Positions 52,487 to 60,171 of a stretch of 64,000 nt of DNA are shown piece after piece. This DNA comes from Rhizobium leguminosarum bv. trifolii WSM1325 (lineage in GTDB: Bacteria; Pseudomonadota; Alphaproteobacteria; Rhizobiales; Rhizobiaceae). Position 1 is the first letter of the stretch, and every line of letters starts with the position of its first letter. The stretch spans positions 744,001 to 808,000 of the forward strand of contig CP001622.1 of assembly GCA_000023185.1 (NCBI GenBank), given 5' to 3'. The position numbers and the translations under genes are program-made. The notes under the pieces are model-generated. The model made no database searches. It saw nothing but the letters and a program-made list of their open reading frames with translations, and was not told where the DNA came from.

Positions 52487-52647
52487 CAGCGCCTGATGTT
52501 GGACAAATCGCCGAAGGCTGGGATCTTCATTGCCGCGGAGAGCTTCAGCGTCGATGCGAATATCATATACCGAAGGTGGAATTCCGCCTGCTCGCGCCGC
52601 GAGGCGTTCGCCGAATCCAGCAGATCTTGCTTTCCGATGAAGGTCAT
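52486..52647 (-). CDS. 53-aa protein in the HDO operon, function unknown
   Basis: ATG 52647 overlaps the RibD-like stop (ATGA) and its TGA overlaps the HDO start (TGATG). It opens MTFIGKQDLLDSANASRREQ, contains EFHLRYMIFASTLKLSAAMK and ends IPAFGDLSNIRR. A longer ATG start (52719) would overlap the previous gene widely and is less likely. It is basic, soluble and without Cys. A small partner subunit or a peptide scaffold for an enzyme are both possible. No family recognised. Confidence 0.6.
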   Translation of the reverse strand: MTFIGKQDLLDSANASRREQAEFHLRYMIFASTLKLSAAMKIPAFGDLSNIRR

Positions 52648-53312
52648 GTGCGCGCCGTTCCAGGCTCGTAGATCGTCACGGCAATCCCACTCTTTGTGAA
52701 GCACTCGACCAATCGCCATTTCGACAATTCGAACGGCCGACTGTATTCGTCAGGGCGCATATAGCTCGGGGCGTCCGCCGATCCAGTGATAACGGGTATA
52801 TGTTTTATGACGATCCGGTGGACCAACCGCGCCTCGTGCAGGCTGTGCAGCAGGCGACTTCCGCCTTCGACGATCATGCTTTTGATCCCGCGAGCATCGA
52901 GAATGTTCATCAAGCCGGGGAGGTCGACCCGGCGTTCGCCACATCGCACCACTTCGACATTGGGCTTGCTTTTGAGCGCTTCGATATCGGCTTCCTTCGC
53001 GGAGCGGGAGACGACGACGACCGTCGGATGGCCGTCGTTCAAAAGCTTTGCGTCGAGGGGCAGCCTGCCCATGGACGAGGGTACGATCCGCAACGGATTT
53101 GGCCCTGGTGCGTGACGCACGGTGAGTTCTGGATCGTCCGAAAGGACGGTGCCGGCACCGACCATGATGGCATCGTGTGCCGCTCTCTGGCCATGGAACC
53201 ACGCGCGAAGATCGTCGCCATAGAAATCGAACAGACCCTTGCTGGAAGCCGTCGCCCCCAGCGACAGTTTGCCGTCGATAGTGACCTCCGACAGAGTTGT
53301 TATTTCAACCAC
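52644..53312 (-). CDS. RibD C-terminal-type (DHFR-like) reductase
   Basis: A 222-aa reductase fold. GTG 53312 is preferred because GGAGGAGGAC lies just before it. Motifs: ITTLSEVTIDGKLSLGATAS, then MVGAGTVLSDDPELTVRHAP and IVEGGSRLLHSLHEARLVHR, the RibD_C pattern of NADPH-dependent reductases of pyrimidine intermediates. It lacks the deaminase half of riboflavin RibD. First gene of a leftward five-gene operon separated from the next upstream gene by a terminator-like hairpin, so it has its own promoter in 53313-53473. Substrate unknown. Confidence 0.85.
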   Translation of the reverse strand: MVEITTLSEVTIDGKLSLGATASSKGLFDFYGDDLRAWFHGQRAAHDAIMVGAGTVLSDDPELTVRHAPGPNPLRIVPSSMGRLPLDAKLLNDGHPTVVVVSRSAKEADIEALKSKPNVEVVRCGERRVDLPGLMNILDARGIKSMIVEGGSRLLHSLHEARLVHRIVIKHIPVITGSADAPSYMRPDEYSRPFELSKWRLVECFTKSGIAVTIYEPGTART

Positions 53313-53473
53313 TTCTTGTCCTCCTCCTGCGCACACCCTAATGCGGCTGCGCCGTGATTGTTCAATTGGCAGGAGGAAATCGGCTACGGCGTCATTGGTG
53401 GGAGTGGGGCGAAGGGCGGCCAGTGGGTGGAGGCAAGGGATCCAGGCCAGCGTGGCTGCGCTTTAATTAACGC

Positions 53474-53508
53474 TTCAACCCTCCCTGCGACGTGCAAGGA
53501 GGGTTGAG
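53474..53508. terminator. Hairpin between the YflT-like gene and the RibD-HDO operon
   Basis: CAACCCTCC (53476-53484) pairs with GGAGGGTTG (53498-53506) around a 13-nt loop. Flanking T-rich sequence lies on both sides (TTTAATTAA on one, GAGCTC on the other). Likely ends leftward transcription from 53520 and isolates the operon. Confidence 0.5.
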
Positions 53509-53519
53509 CTCAAGGCCGG

Positions 53520-54116
53520 TTAGATCGTCCGCCGATAGCGGTCACGCTCCTGCGCGATCTGCTCAGGCGCATATGGATCGAGCGTGTCGTCGAACCGCGT
53601 CCAGCCCTGGTCGTTATAGGCACGCCGGCGTTCGATCGGGTCGACCCAGTTTGAACCCTGGAGAATAGCCTGCGCCTCGGAGGCGCGGGCGTCGTCGACC
53701 TTGGCGGTGACCAGGCTGCCGCCGCGGCGGACACCTTCGGCATAGAGGTGAGCATCATCTTCCGGGACGCCGGAGTCGGTGAGGGCGCCGATCAGGCCAC
53801 CGGCAGCACCACCGGCGACGGCGCCGGCGACGGCACCAGCTGCAGTCGCGGCAAGCCAGCCTGCGGCAACCACCGGCCCGACACCGGGAATGGCCATCAG
53901 GCCAAGTCCGGTCAACAGGCCGCCAGCGCCGCCGACGGCAGCGCCAATGCCGGCGCCCGTCGCGGCATCCTCGCCAACGTCAGAGTCGCGATCGATGCGG
54001 CCAGCCTTGTTGGAGACGATGCTGATGTCGTTTGAGGGAATGCCTGCCGCTTCCAATTTGCTGACGGCGGAGCGAGCGTCCGAATAGTCGTCGAAAAGTC
54101 CGGTTACAGTTCTCAT
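53520..54116 (-). CDS. General-stress-protein-like, YflT/DUF1269-type
   Basis: A 198-aa protein. Residues 1-50 (MRTVTGLFDDYSDARSAVSK, then LEAAGIPSNDISIVSNKAG) fit the YflT-like N-terminal domain. The middle, from about residue 50, is a long glycine-zipper hydrophobic region (ATGAGIGAAVGGAGGLLTGL; AAGAVAGAVAGGAAGGLIGA) that could insert in a membrane. The C-terminus is charged. Expected in osmotic or desiccation stress. Neighbour of a PepSY-like periplasmic protein 18 bp upstream. Confidence 0.82.
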   Translation of the reverse strand: MRTVTGLFDDYSDARSAVSKLEAAGIPSNDISIVSNKAGRIDRDSDVGEDAATGAGIGAAVGGAGGLLTGLGLMAIPGVGPVVAAGWLAATAAGAVAGAVAGGAAGGLIGALTDSGVPEDDAHLYAEGVRRGGSLVTAKVDDARASEAQAILQGSNWVDPIERRRAYNDQGWTRFDDTLDPYAPEQIAQERDRYRRTI

Positions 54117-54134
54117 GATGTTTCTCCCTGGGGG

Positions 54135-54452
54135 TTACTTGGCGACGATGTTGCCTTGATAATCGAGGGCAATGGAGACGGCTTTCCCGTCCTTCATGCC
54201 GGCGGCCATCCAGATCCCCTTGTCATCGAGCTTGAGATCCTTGACGTCGGTGTAACCCGCTTCCGTAATGCGATCCTTAGCCTGGGCTTCGGTGAAGCTG
54301 TTGGCGCCCTCAACGGGTGCAGTCGGATTTTTGGTGTCCGGGGTTGCAACCGCAGGTGTATTTCCATCAGCAGATGGAGCCGGCGTTGTCTGGGCAAGGG
54401 CTGCAACGGCAGACGCGCAGAGAATTGTCGCCGCAAAGACGATCTTCTTCAT
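54135..54452 (-). CDS. Periplasmic PepSY-like small protein
   Basis: A 105-aa secreted protein with signal peptide MKKIVFAATILCASAVAALAQ-type (cleavage after ALAQ). A Thr/Pro/Ala-rich stretch follows, then a PepSY-like end (AKDRITEAGYTDVKDLKLDD, MKDGKAVSIALDYQGNIVAK). PepSY-like domains inhibit proteases or bind ligands in the periplasm. It precedes the YflT-like gene by 18 bp and is probably co-transcribed. About 340 bp without a gene follow to 54798. Confidence 0.8.
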   Translation of the reverse strand: MKKIVFAATILCASAVAALAQTTPAPSADGNTPAVATPDTKNPTAPVEGANSFTEAQAKDRITEAGYTDVKDLKLDDKGIWMAAGMKDGKAVSIALDYQGNIVAK

Positions 54453-54798
54453 ATGTGTTTCCTCTCATTTTGCGGATCAGATGACGATCCATGCGCTGAA
54501 AACACGCAAGGGAGTTCTTTGTTCCCGAAGATTATGCAATTGATTTTTCTAAATATAAGGCAACGCGGCGGGCTGCGGGGTCATTCTCTACGGTGCCAGG
54601 GCAATGTAAGCAGACAGTAACGAGGGAGGGTAGCCGACGATCCACGGGCGCCTTGAGGAAACCTCTCGGAGTGAGGTCGGTCCTCTAACTCCTAAAGTTG
54701 TGCTGCTGTCAAATGTCCCAGGGCTGGCAGCGCGGGGCCGCTCTCCTGCCGGCACTTCGTGCGGGTGACGGATGCAGCCCCGGCAATGTTCAGTGACT

Positions 54799-55188
54799 TC
54801 ACGGAATACGGGCGATGACCTTGATCTCGAAGTCGAAGCCGGCGAGCCAGTTGACGCCGATGGCGGTCCAGTTCGGGTAGGGCGGCGTGCTGAACATCTC
54901 CTGCTTGACGGCCATGATCGTTCCGAACTGGTTTTCGGGGTCGGTGTGGAAGCTGGTGACGTCGACAATATCATCCAGCGTTGCGCCGGCGGCACTCAGC
55001 GTCGCCTTCAGGTTTTCAAAGGCGAGCCGCACCTGGCTTTCGAAATCCGGTTCCGGCGTTCCGTCCGGACGGCTGCCGACCTGTCCTGATACAAACAGCA
55101 GGTCACCGGAGCGGATCGCGGCGGAATAGCCGTGCTTCTCGTAAAGAGCGTGCCTGTTGGCCGGAAAGATTGCTTCGCGTTTTGTCAT
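54799..55188 (-). CDS. RidA/YjgF-family protein
   Basis: A 129-aa RidA-like protein. It shows GYSAAIRSGDLLFVSGQVGS, FENLKATLSAAGATLDDIVD and PNWTAIGVNWLAGFDFEIKV. Usual RidA members hydrolyse reactive enamines/imines; the active-site Arg of true RidA would be in the last third, where TAIGV replaces the common R-x-x-V-x segment, so this may be a divergent subgroup. Divergent from a TetR regulator with three operators between. Confidence 0.88.
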   Translation of the reverse strand: MTKREAIFPANRHALYEKHGYSAAIRSGDLLFVSGQVGSRPDGTPEPDFESQVRLAFENLKATLSAAGATLDDIVDVTSFHTDPENQFGTIMAVKQEMFSTPPYPNWTAIGVNWLAGFDFEIKVIARIP

Positions 55189-55261
55189 TCTGGTCTCTCT
55201 TCATTGTTGACAACGACCGTTGAGCGCGACGTATCGCTTCACATCTTGCGCCCAATTTTAT

Positions 55262-55325
55262 ATACGGTTCGTATGTGAAATGTATGAGATACGCATCGTA
55301 TGTCAAGTCCATATACGCTTCGTAT
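55262..55325. promoter_or_regulatory. Three TetR-type operators between ridA-like and tetR
   Basis: ATACGGTTCGTAT (55262-55274), ATACGCATCGTAT (55289-55301) and ATACGCTTCGTAT (55313-55325) share ATACG-N3-CGTAT. Their centres are 27 and 24 bp apart. They fill the divergent intergenic region, so one repressor controls both genes. Confidence 0.8.
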
Positions 55326-55343
55326 CTGAAATTGAGGGGTCGA

Positions 55344-55937
55344 ATGGCGAGGAAACGCAGCGAAACGATGCAGGAAAACCGCGTCAAGCTGATCGCGGCG
55401 GCGCGCAAGACCTTTGCGGAAAAGGGGTATTCGGCAGCATCAATGGATGAGTTGACGGCTGACGTCGGTCTGACGCGGGGCGCGCTCTACCACAACTTCG
55501 GAGACAAGCGCGGGCTCCTGGCGGCGGTCGTCGATCAGATCGACACGGAAATGGCGGTGCGCGCTCAAGAGATTGGCGCGGGCGCAGGCAATGATTGGCA
55601 GGGCCTGCTCGCCGAGGGTGCGGCCTATATCGAGATGGCGCTCAATCCGGAAGTCCAGCGCATCGTCCTGCTCGACGGACCGGCGGTCTTGGGTGATCCC
55701 TCGCAGTGGCCGAGCCAGAACAATTGCCTGCAGGTGACCAAGAGCACGGTGGAGCGCCTGATCGCCCAAGGCATCCTCAAGCCGCTTGACCCAGAGGCGG
55801 CCGCCCGATTGCTAAGCGGCGCCGCTCTCAATGCGGCTCTCTGGATCGCCGCCAGCGAAGATCCGCAGAGCGTGATGCCAAAGGCGGTCGAGGCTTTTCA
55901 TGCCTTGGCGGCAGGTCTGCTTGTGCAGCCTTTGTGA
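55344..55937 (+). CDS. TetR-family transcriptional regulator
   Basis: A 197-aa regulator; ATG 55344 follows GAGGGG. HTH: LIAAARKTFAEKGYSAASMD and ELTADVGLTRGALYHNFGDK. The ligand domain ends NAALWIAASEDPQSVMPKAV. An upstream in-frame ATG (55275) lies inside the operators and is rejected. Probably represses the RidA-like gene and itself via ATACG-N3-CGTAT. Ligand unknown. Confidence 0.92.
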   Translation: MARKRSETMQENRVKLIAAARKTFAEKGYSAASMDELTADVGLTRGALYHNFGDKRGLLAAVVDQIDTEMAVRAQEIGAGAGNDWQGLLAEGAAYIEMALNPEVQRIVLLDGPAVLGDPSQWPSQNNCLQVTKSTVERLIAQGILKPLDPEAAARLLSGAALNAALWIAASEDPQSVMPKAVEAFHALAAGLLVQPL

Positions 55938-56107
55938 TCTCCCAAGAGCCAAAGACGGCGAGATACTTTTACGGACCCAAAGAGTTTCGGCATGGCGGAA
56001 CCAATCCTGCTGCCGGTGCACGCTCTAGATGGAGATGGCGAAGTGGATGGCACTGCTTGATCCAACTGCGCCACCGCTGCTAGGCTTCGGACGTTGGGAG
56101 CATCGTA

Positions 56108-56395
56108 GTGGTTGATGGCGATTTAATTGTAAGTTGGATCATGTTCTGCGTGGTGGGCGCCTTTTGCGCTTACCATTGGTATTGGCTCATCAGGTCGATC
56201 ATCTTCTACAGTAGAAACGGCTTCGATTTCCGCGAAGATTTCGGACCCGAGGCGTACTGGTCCGATCGGGGAGGTGATGATGAATGCGTGTTGATGAAGC
56301 CGAAAGAGAAGTTCCTGATCTTCTGGCCTTCTTTCGTGGTAATTACCTCTGTTATGTTGACTTTCATAGTTTTAGGTTTGACGGGAATTATTTAG
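56108..56395 (+). CDS. Hypothetical membrane protein
   Basis: A 95-aa protein with a GTG start and two transmembrane helices: LIVSWIMFCVVGAFCAYHWY near the N-terminus and IFWPSFVVITSVMLTFIVLG near the end. A charged loop lies between (DFGPEAYWSDRGGDDECVLM). No recognised family. The stretch 55938-56107 shows nothing else except a short segment (ACGGACCCAAAGAGTTTC) resembling 59097-59116. Confidence 0.5.
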   Translation: MVDGDLIVSWIMFCVVGAFCAYHWYWLIRSIIFYSRNGFDFREDFGPEAYWSDRGGDDECVLMKPKEKFLIFWPSFVVITSVMLTFIVLGLTGII

Positions 56396-56439
56396 CCTTG
56401 CGTCGGTTGCAGGCCGAAGCTCTTGAACGTTATTCTAGG

Positions 56440-56597
56440 TCATAAACCGCCGCGTTGTCCTCGCTCCCGCAGCCCCTTATATGACGCATGCCGAAGCTTC
56501 GCGTCCTCCGTCGACGCCTTATATTCAATCTCTGCGATCAGCGTCGGCTGCAGCCAGACAACTCTTTCCGCCGGCCGTGTCGCAAAAGTCAGTAGTT
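56440..56597 (-). pseudogene. C-terminal remnant of an ATP-dependent DNA ligase (LigD type)
   Basis: In one frame the minus strand reads TRPAERVVWLQPTLIAEIEY, then KASTEDAKLRHASYKGLRE and a stop (RGQRGGL, TGA). The pattern VWLxPxLIAEIEYxx...G-LRHxSYKGLRE is the OB-fold end of NHEJ ligases of rhizobia. Everything upstream is lost; the break coincides with the 3' end of the transglutaminase-like gene. Confidence 0.6.
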
Positions 56598-57449
56598 TTG
56601 CAACGCGACAACCACAGGCTCGCCTTGTGGGAAGCTGATAACCTCCCTTGGTAAAGGCCAGTCCGCTGTAGTTTCCGGCTCGCCGTCCCCGTCAACATCG
56701 GCGCTCCTCAGTCGCGAAGCGAGCTGGTCTAGCGTTGTGCTCGCCTGTTGCGACAACTCGGTTGAAGCGGGGGAAAGGTCCTTTGATAGACCCCAGTAAT
56801 CCCAGGGCTTCAGTTCCAGCTTACGCAGGGCTGCGATTTCTCGAAGCAGGCTTCCCGCGACGAACCACTCGCCCCCAAGGTTGAGGCTCGACACGCCAAA
56901 TCGCGAGGCGATGCCCGGTTCGTCTTTAATCCGAAACCATGCCTCGTTTGCGGTGAGAAACCGCTCGCGCGGTACGTCTAATGTGTTGAAGGAAGCTCCA
57001 CCGGCTGCCGCAAATTCCACATCGAGCCGTTTCCAGTGCTGGCCATCATGCCATTCGCAAAGCCAGTGATCTTCCCAAAAGTCGGGAACGATGTAGTCGG
57101 CAAAACCGACGCGAAGACGTGCCGGGATACCCTTGGCGCGAAAAGCGCTCGCTGCCAGAATTGCGAAATCCCGGCAGAGGCCACCAACCTTGATCTGCGT
57201 AGGATCGCCTTCAAGCAAGTTGCGCTCGGCAGCAACTGCCAGAATCTCGGTTACGGAACGAAGCTCCAGATCGATGACCTGTTTAGTGGTAAAGCCTCGT
57301 TCCTTCGACACGGCACCGCGAGGATGCTGCATGAACGAGCCAATCCACCGGGCAATCAACTCCGGCGCGTCGCCCCCGAGCATCAAGGCTTCACGATACG
57401 GGCCGGGTTCCGAATAAATACTTTGGGAGGCATAGAAGGTTTTGCGCAT
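56589..57449 (-). CDS. Transglutaminase-like domain protein
   Basis: A 286-aa protein from ATG 57449 (GGAGAGAG upstream). Core motif: VGGLCRDFAILAASAFRAKG (Cys of the triad near residue 105), then VPDFWEDHWLCEWHDGQHWK (His) and RLDVEF (Asp), the papain-like triad of transglutaminase-like proteins. The rest is all-helical. It may be a protease or cross-linker. No partners visible. Confidence 0.82.
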   Translation of the reverse strand: MRKTFYASQSIYSEPGPYREALMLGGDAPELIARWIGSFMQHPRGAVSKERGFTTKQVIDLELRSVTEILAVAAERNLLEGDPTQIKVGGLCRDFAILAASAFRAKGIPARLRVGFADYIVPDFWEDHWLCEWHDGQHWKRLDVEFAAAGGASFNTLDVPRERFLTANEAWFRIKDEPGIASRFGVSSLNLGGEWFVAGSLLREIAALRKLELKPWDYWGLSKDLSPASTELSQQASTTLDQLASRLRSADVDGDGEPETTADWPLPREVISFPQGEPVVVALQNY

Positions 57450-57734
57450 TGTGGTCTCTCTCCGATCGAGGATTGAGACACGACAAGAAGGGCAAATTTT
57501 CAAAAATTGTCAATCGGGTGCCTGTCGCGAAAGTCCCGATTAAAGCGACGCTTGTTTTCCTGAATTTTGCGACGTCGCAGAACAGACGGTTTTGCGATGC
57601 CGGCAATGTCTGCTGTTGACGCAAATCCGCCGCGCGCACAGCGGGAAATATGCCGATCGCGGACTTTAGGGAATTGCCTTGGCATAGTCTCGGGCTCGAA
57701 GAGTTTTGCCATCGCGAAATGGACTTGCGAATCG

Positions 57735-57752
57735 CATAAGTGTGTGCTTATG
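57735..57752. promoter_or_regulatory. Dyad operator upstream of the ArsR gene
   Basis: CATAAG-N6-CTTATG at 57735-57752, a perfect 6-bp inverted repeat, ends eight bases before the ArsR ATG. Probably the ArsR-type repressor's own operator. Confidence 0.6.
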
Positions 57753-57759
57753 TGTTCGC

Positions 57760-58074
57760 ATGATCGAGAGTGACATCTTCCGAGCCTTGGCTGACCCCAC
57801 CCGCCGCGCGATCTTCGAGAAGCTGGCGGCGGGCGGCATGAACGCCAGTGCCCTGCGGGAGGGCATGGAGATCAGCCAGCCGGCAATGTCGCAACACCTC
57901 TCGGTTTTGCGGAGCGCAAAGCTCGTGAGGGAAGAACGGCAGGGGCGTTTCGTGAATTACGAAGTCGATCCGGACGGGCTGGCTCTCATCGCACAATGGT
58001 TGGCGAAATATCGCGCCTACTGGCCTGCCCGCATCGAAGCTCTCAAGGTCTTGCTGAAGGATATGGACCAATGA
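57760..58074 (+). CDS. ArsR-family transcriptional regulator
   Basis: A 104-aa winged HTH: FRALADPTRRAIFEKLAAGG, then SALREGMEISQPAMSQHLSV and LRSAKLVREERQGRFVNYEV. No Cys pair for metals, so it is of the AHSA1-linked type that governs a SRPBCC protein. Its stop overlaps the SRPBCC ATG (ATGA). It probably autoregulates through CATAAG-N6-CTTATG. Confidence 0.92.
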   Translation: MIESDIFRALADPTRRAIFEKLAAGGMNASALREGMEISQPAMSQHLSVLRSAKLVREERQGRFVNYEVDPDGLALIAQWLAKYRAYWPARIEALKVLLKDMDQ

Positions 58075-58430
58075 ACGATGGAAAGGCCAAGGAGCAGAAA
58101 GACGGCATCGACCTGGAATTCGATCTGGATGAACCGCCGCAAAAGGTCTGGCGTGCAATCAGCATTCCGGAATTTCGGGAAAACTGGTTGCCGAAAGACG
58201 CTTTAGCCGATCCCACCCCGGCCACGATCACACCTGGCGAGGAGGTCCGTTACAGCCTGCGCGACGACGCTCCGCCTTTCCTTGAAAGCACGGTGACGTT
58301 CACGATCGTCCCGAACGCGACCGGCGGCACCCGCCTGCGCATTATCCACGAGCTGACCGACGAGAGGCTTGACCGGATGGCGAAAACGCCCGCGAACAGC
58401 AACGGTCCGCCCCTCATGCTCGCCGCCTGA
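58071..58430 (+). CDS. SRPBCC/AHSA1-domain protein
   Basis: A 119-aa START-like protein, the usual partner of ArsR regulators of this type: IDLEFDLDEPPQKVWRAISI, FRENWLPKDALADP and RYSLRDDAPPFLESTVTFTI. Likely binds a hydrophobic ligand. Coupled to the ArsR gene by ATGA overlap. A ClpP gene starts 46 bp later on the same strand and may be co-transcribed. Confidence 0.86.
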   Translation: MNDGKAKEQKDGIDLEFDLDEPPQKVWRAISIPEFRENWLPKDALADPTPATITPGEEVRYSLRDDAPPFLESTVTFTIVPNATGGTRLRIIHELTDERLDRMAKTPANSNGPPLMLAA

Positions 58431-58476
58431 CGCGGTAAGCTCTCCCCTTTGATGTCTGCAAGATTGGAGTTCGCCG

Positions 58477-59088
58477 ATGCGCGAAGCGATGCAACTCGTC
58501 CCTATGGTCATAGAACAATCCAGCAGAGGGGAGCGGTCTTTTGACATTTACTCCCGCCTTCTGCGCGAACGCATTATCTTCCTCAACGGCGAGGTCAACG
58601 ATACCGTTTCCGCTCTGGTCTGCGCGCAGTTACTGTTCCTCGAGGCCGAGAATCCAAAGAAGCCGATCAATCTTTACATCAATTCTCCGGGCGGTGTCGT
58701 GACCAGCGGCCTCGCCATGTACGACACCATGCGCTTTATCCGCGCGCCGGTTCATACGCTTTGCATGGGGACAGCCCGTTCCATGGGATCGTTCCTGCTG
58801 ATGGCAGGCGAGGCCGGCGGAAGAGCTGCTTTGCCCAATGCCAGTATCCTCATTCACCAGCCATCCGGTGGCTTCCAGGGGCAGGCTTCCGACATGATGA
58901 TTCATGCCGAAGAAATTCTGAAGACCAAGCAGCGCATGACGCGGCTCTACGCGGAGCATTGCGGACGCTCCTATGAAGACTTTGAGCGCGGGATGGATCG
59001 CGACCGCTTCATGACGGCGGAAGAAGCATTGGAATGGGGTCTTATCGACCGTATTCTAACGGTTCGGGAAGACACGGCCAGCCTATAG
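58477..59088 (+). CDS. clpP: ATP-dependent Clp protease proteolytic subunit (ClpP paralogue)
   Basis: A 203-aa serine protease of the ClpP family. Ser102 in [13 protein letters not shown], His127 in [16 protein letters not shown], and the Asp in RDRFMTAEE give the triad. The Ser environment is GTARSMGS rather than the common GQAASMGA. Rhizobia have several ClpP copies; this one follows ArsR-SRPBCC, an unusual place, suggesting use in a specific stress response. Forms a tetradecamer with ClpA/ClpX. GGAG precedes ATG. Confidence 0.95.
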   Translation: MREAMQLVPMVIEQSSRGERSFDIYSRLLRERIIFLNGEVNDTVSALVCAQLLFLEAENPKKPINLYINSPGGVVTSGLAMYDTMRFIRAPVHTLCMGTARSMGSFLLMAGEAGGRAALPNASILIHQPSGGFQGQASDMMIHAEEILKTKQRMTRLYAEHCGRSYEDFERGMDRDRFMTAEEALEWGLIDRILTVREDTASL

Positions 59089-59427
59089 ACAGTTTTATGG
59101 ACGCAAAGAGTCCAGACAGGGCGGAACCGTTGCTGCGGCTATCGGTTAATCCGCCGAGGTCGCGGCGTGCCAATCGGACGTGACGGAGATGGTGAACGCA
59201 CCGGTTTTTCCGATTTCTCGGTGCGGGCAACGAAGCGCCAGGCGAGCACCTTACCCGTTCGCCGCGATCTCATCCCGGACAACAGGATTTCGCGAGGATC
59301 GAACCGTCAACCAGGGCCACACATCGGTCACTGTCTCCTGAGTGCGGAAACCGCCGCCCGCCCATCAAAGGCGGTGGAACAGGCGAGCGACCATGCTCCG
59401 TGTGGATCGATCAGAGGAGGAGAGGTC

Positions 59428-59646
59428 ATGAGTAAAAGTAATTGGCAGGTCGGGCTTCGCGCGAAGCTCGAGCATCTCGTCGACGACTGCGTTGTGGCCG
59501 GCGCGAGGCAGCAGGACGTTTTCGATACGATCATCAAGGAGATCGGCAATCTGCGCGCGGCCCTTGAGCGCGATCCTGACCCTGCGGAGGACGACGCTGT
59601 TGTGATAGAAGAGCCTGCGAACGATTGGCCGGCGGCCGACAAGTGA
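59428..59646 (+). CDS. Small acidic hypothetical protein
   Basis: A 72-aa protein with GAGGAGGAGAG before ATG. Helical N-terminal 45 residues (LRAKLEHLVDDCVVAGARQQ, DVFDTIIKEIGNLRAALERD) and an acidic tail (EDDAVVIEEPANDWPAADK). No motif recognised; rhizobia carry similar small proteins near stress genes. The 340 bp before it (59089-59427) hold no gene. Confidence 0.65.
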   Translation: MSKSNWQVGLRAKLEHLVDDCVVAGARQQDVFDTIIKEIGNLRAALERDPDPAEDDAVVIEEPANDWPAADK

Positions 59647-59804
59647 CCTGAAGCCGATCGGGGAGGGGCACGCGGCCTGTTGGGGCGGGGCTTATGGAAC
59701 CAACTGGCACCGCGGAAGGTTATAGTTTTGGCGATCGGTTTAGCTTGATCTGCGAGACGTGACAGCCCGCGCCGGCCGCTCATCATTCACAAGGGGGAAT
59801 TGCT

Positions 59805-60062
59805 ATGGAAAGTGCAGGTATCGGCTGGATCGCCGCAATCATCATCGGCGGCATTGCCGGCTGGCTCGCCGAAATGCTGATGAAGAGCAACATGGGCGTG
59901 CTGATGAACATCGTTCTCGGTATTGTCGGCGCCATCGTCGCCAACTTCATCCTCTCGCTCTTCGGTGTCGTGCTTGGCGGATGGCTGGGTTATTTGATCG
60001 CGGGCTTCATCGGAGCCTGCATCCTCATCGCCATTGCCAGAATGGTCAGGCGGACGGCCTGA
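59805..60062 (+). CDS. GlsB/YeaQ/YmgE-family membrane stress protein
   Basis: An 85-aa protein with three glycine-rich helices: IGWIAAIIIGGIAGWLAEML, LMNIVLGIVGAIVANFILSL and YLIAGFIGACILIAIARMVR. This matches the GlsB/YeaQ/YmgE stress-response family (unknown biochemistry). It is ended by a GC-rich hairpin and is convergent to a DUF1236 gene. Confidence 0.9.
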   Translation: MESAGIGWIAAIIIGGIAGWLAEMLMKSNMGVLMNIVLGIVGAIVANFILSLFGVVLGGWLGYLIAGFIGACILIAIARMVRRTA

Positions 60063-60070
60063 TCAAACAG

Positions 60071-60097
60071 AAGGCGGCCCCGCAAACCGGCCGCCTT
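60071..60097 (+). terminator. Hairpin after the GlsB-like gene
   Basis: AAGGCGGCC (60071-60079) pairs with GGCCGCCTT (60089-60097), loop CCGCAAACC. No strong T-run follows on the + strand (CATCACGTTT). Confidence 0.5.
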
Positions 60098-60171
60098 CAT
60101 CACGTTTCGGGTTACCCCGCTTGATTGCTCCCGGGATTCCGGCGGCGCAAAACGCCGCCGGGACATGCCTG

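Noticed and set aside
54453..54798. Small gene between the PepSY-like and RidA-like genes
   Set aside because: Open frames are short, low-quality and lack a ribosome site.
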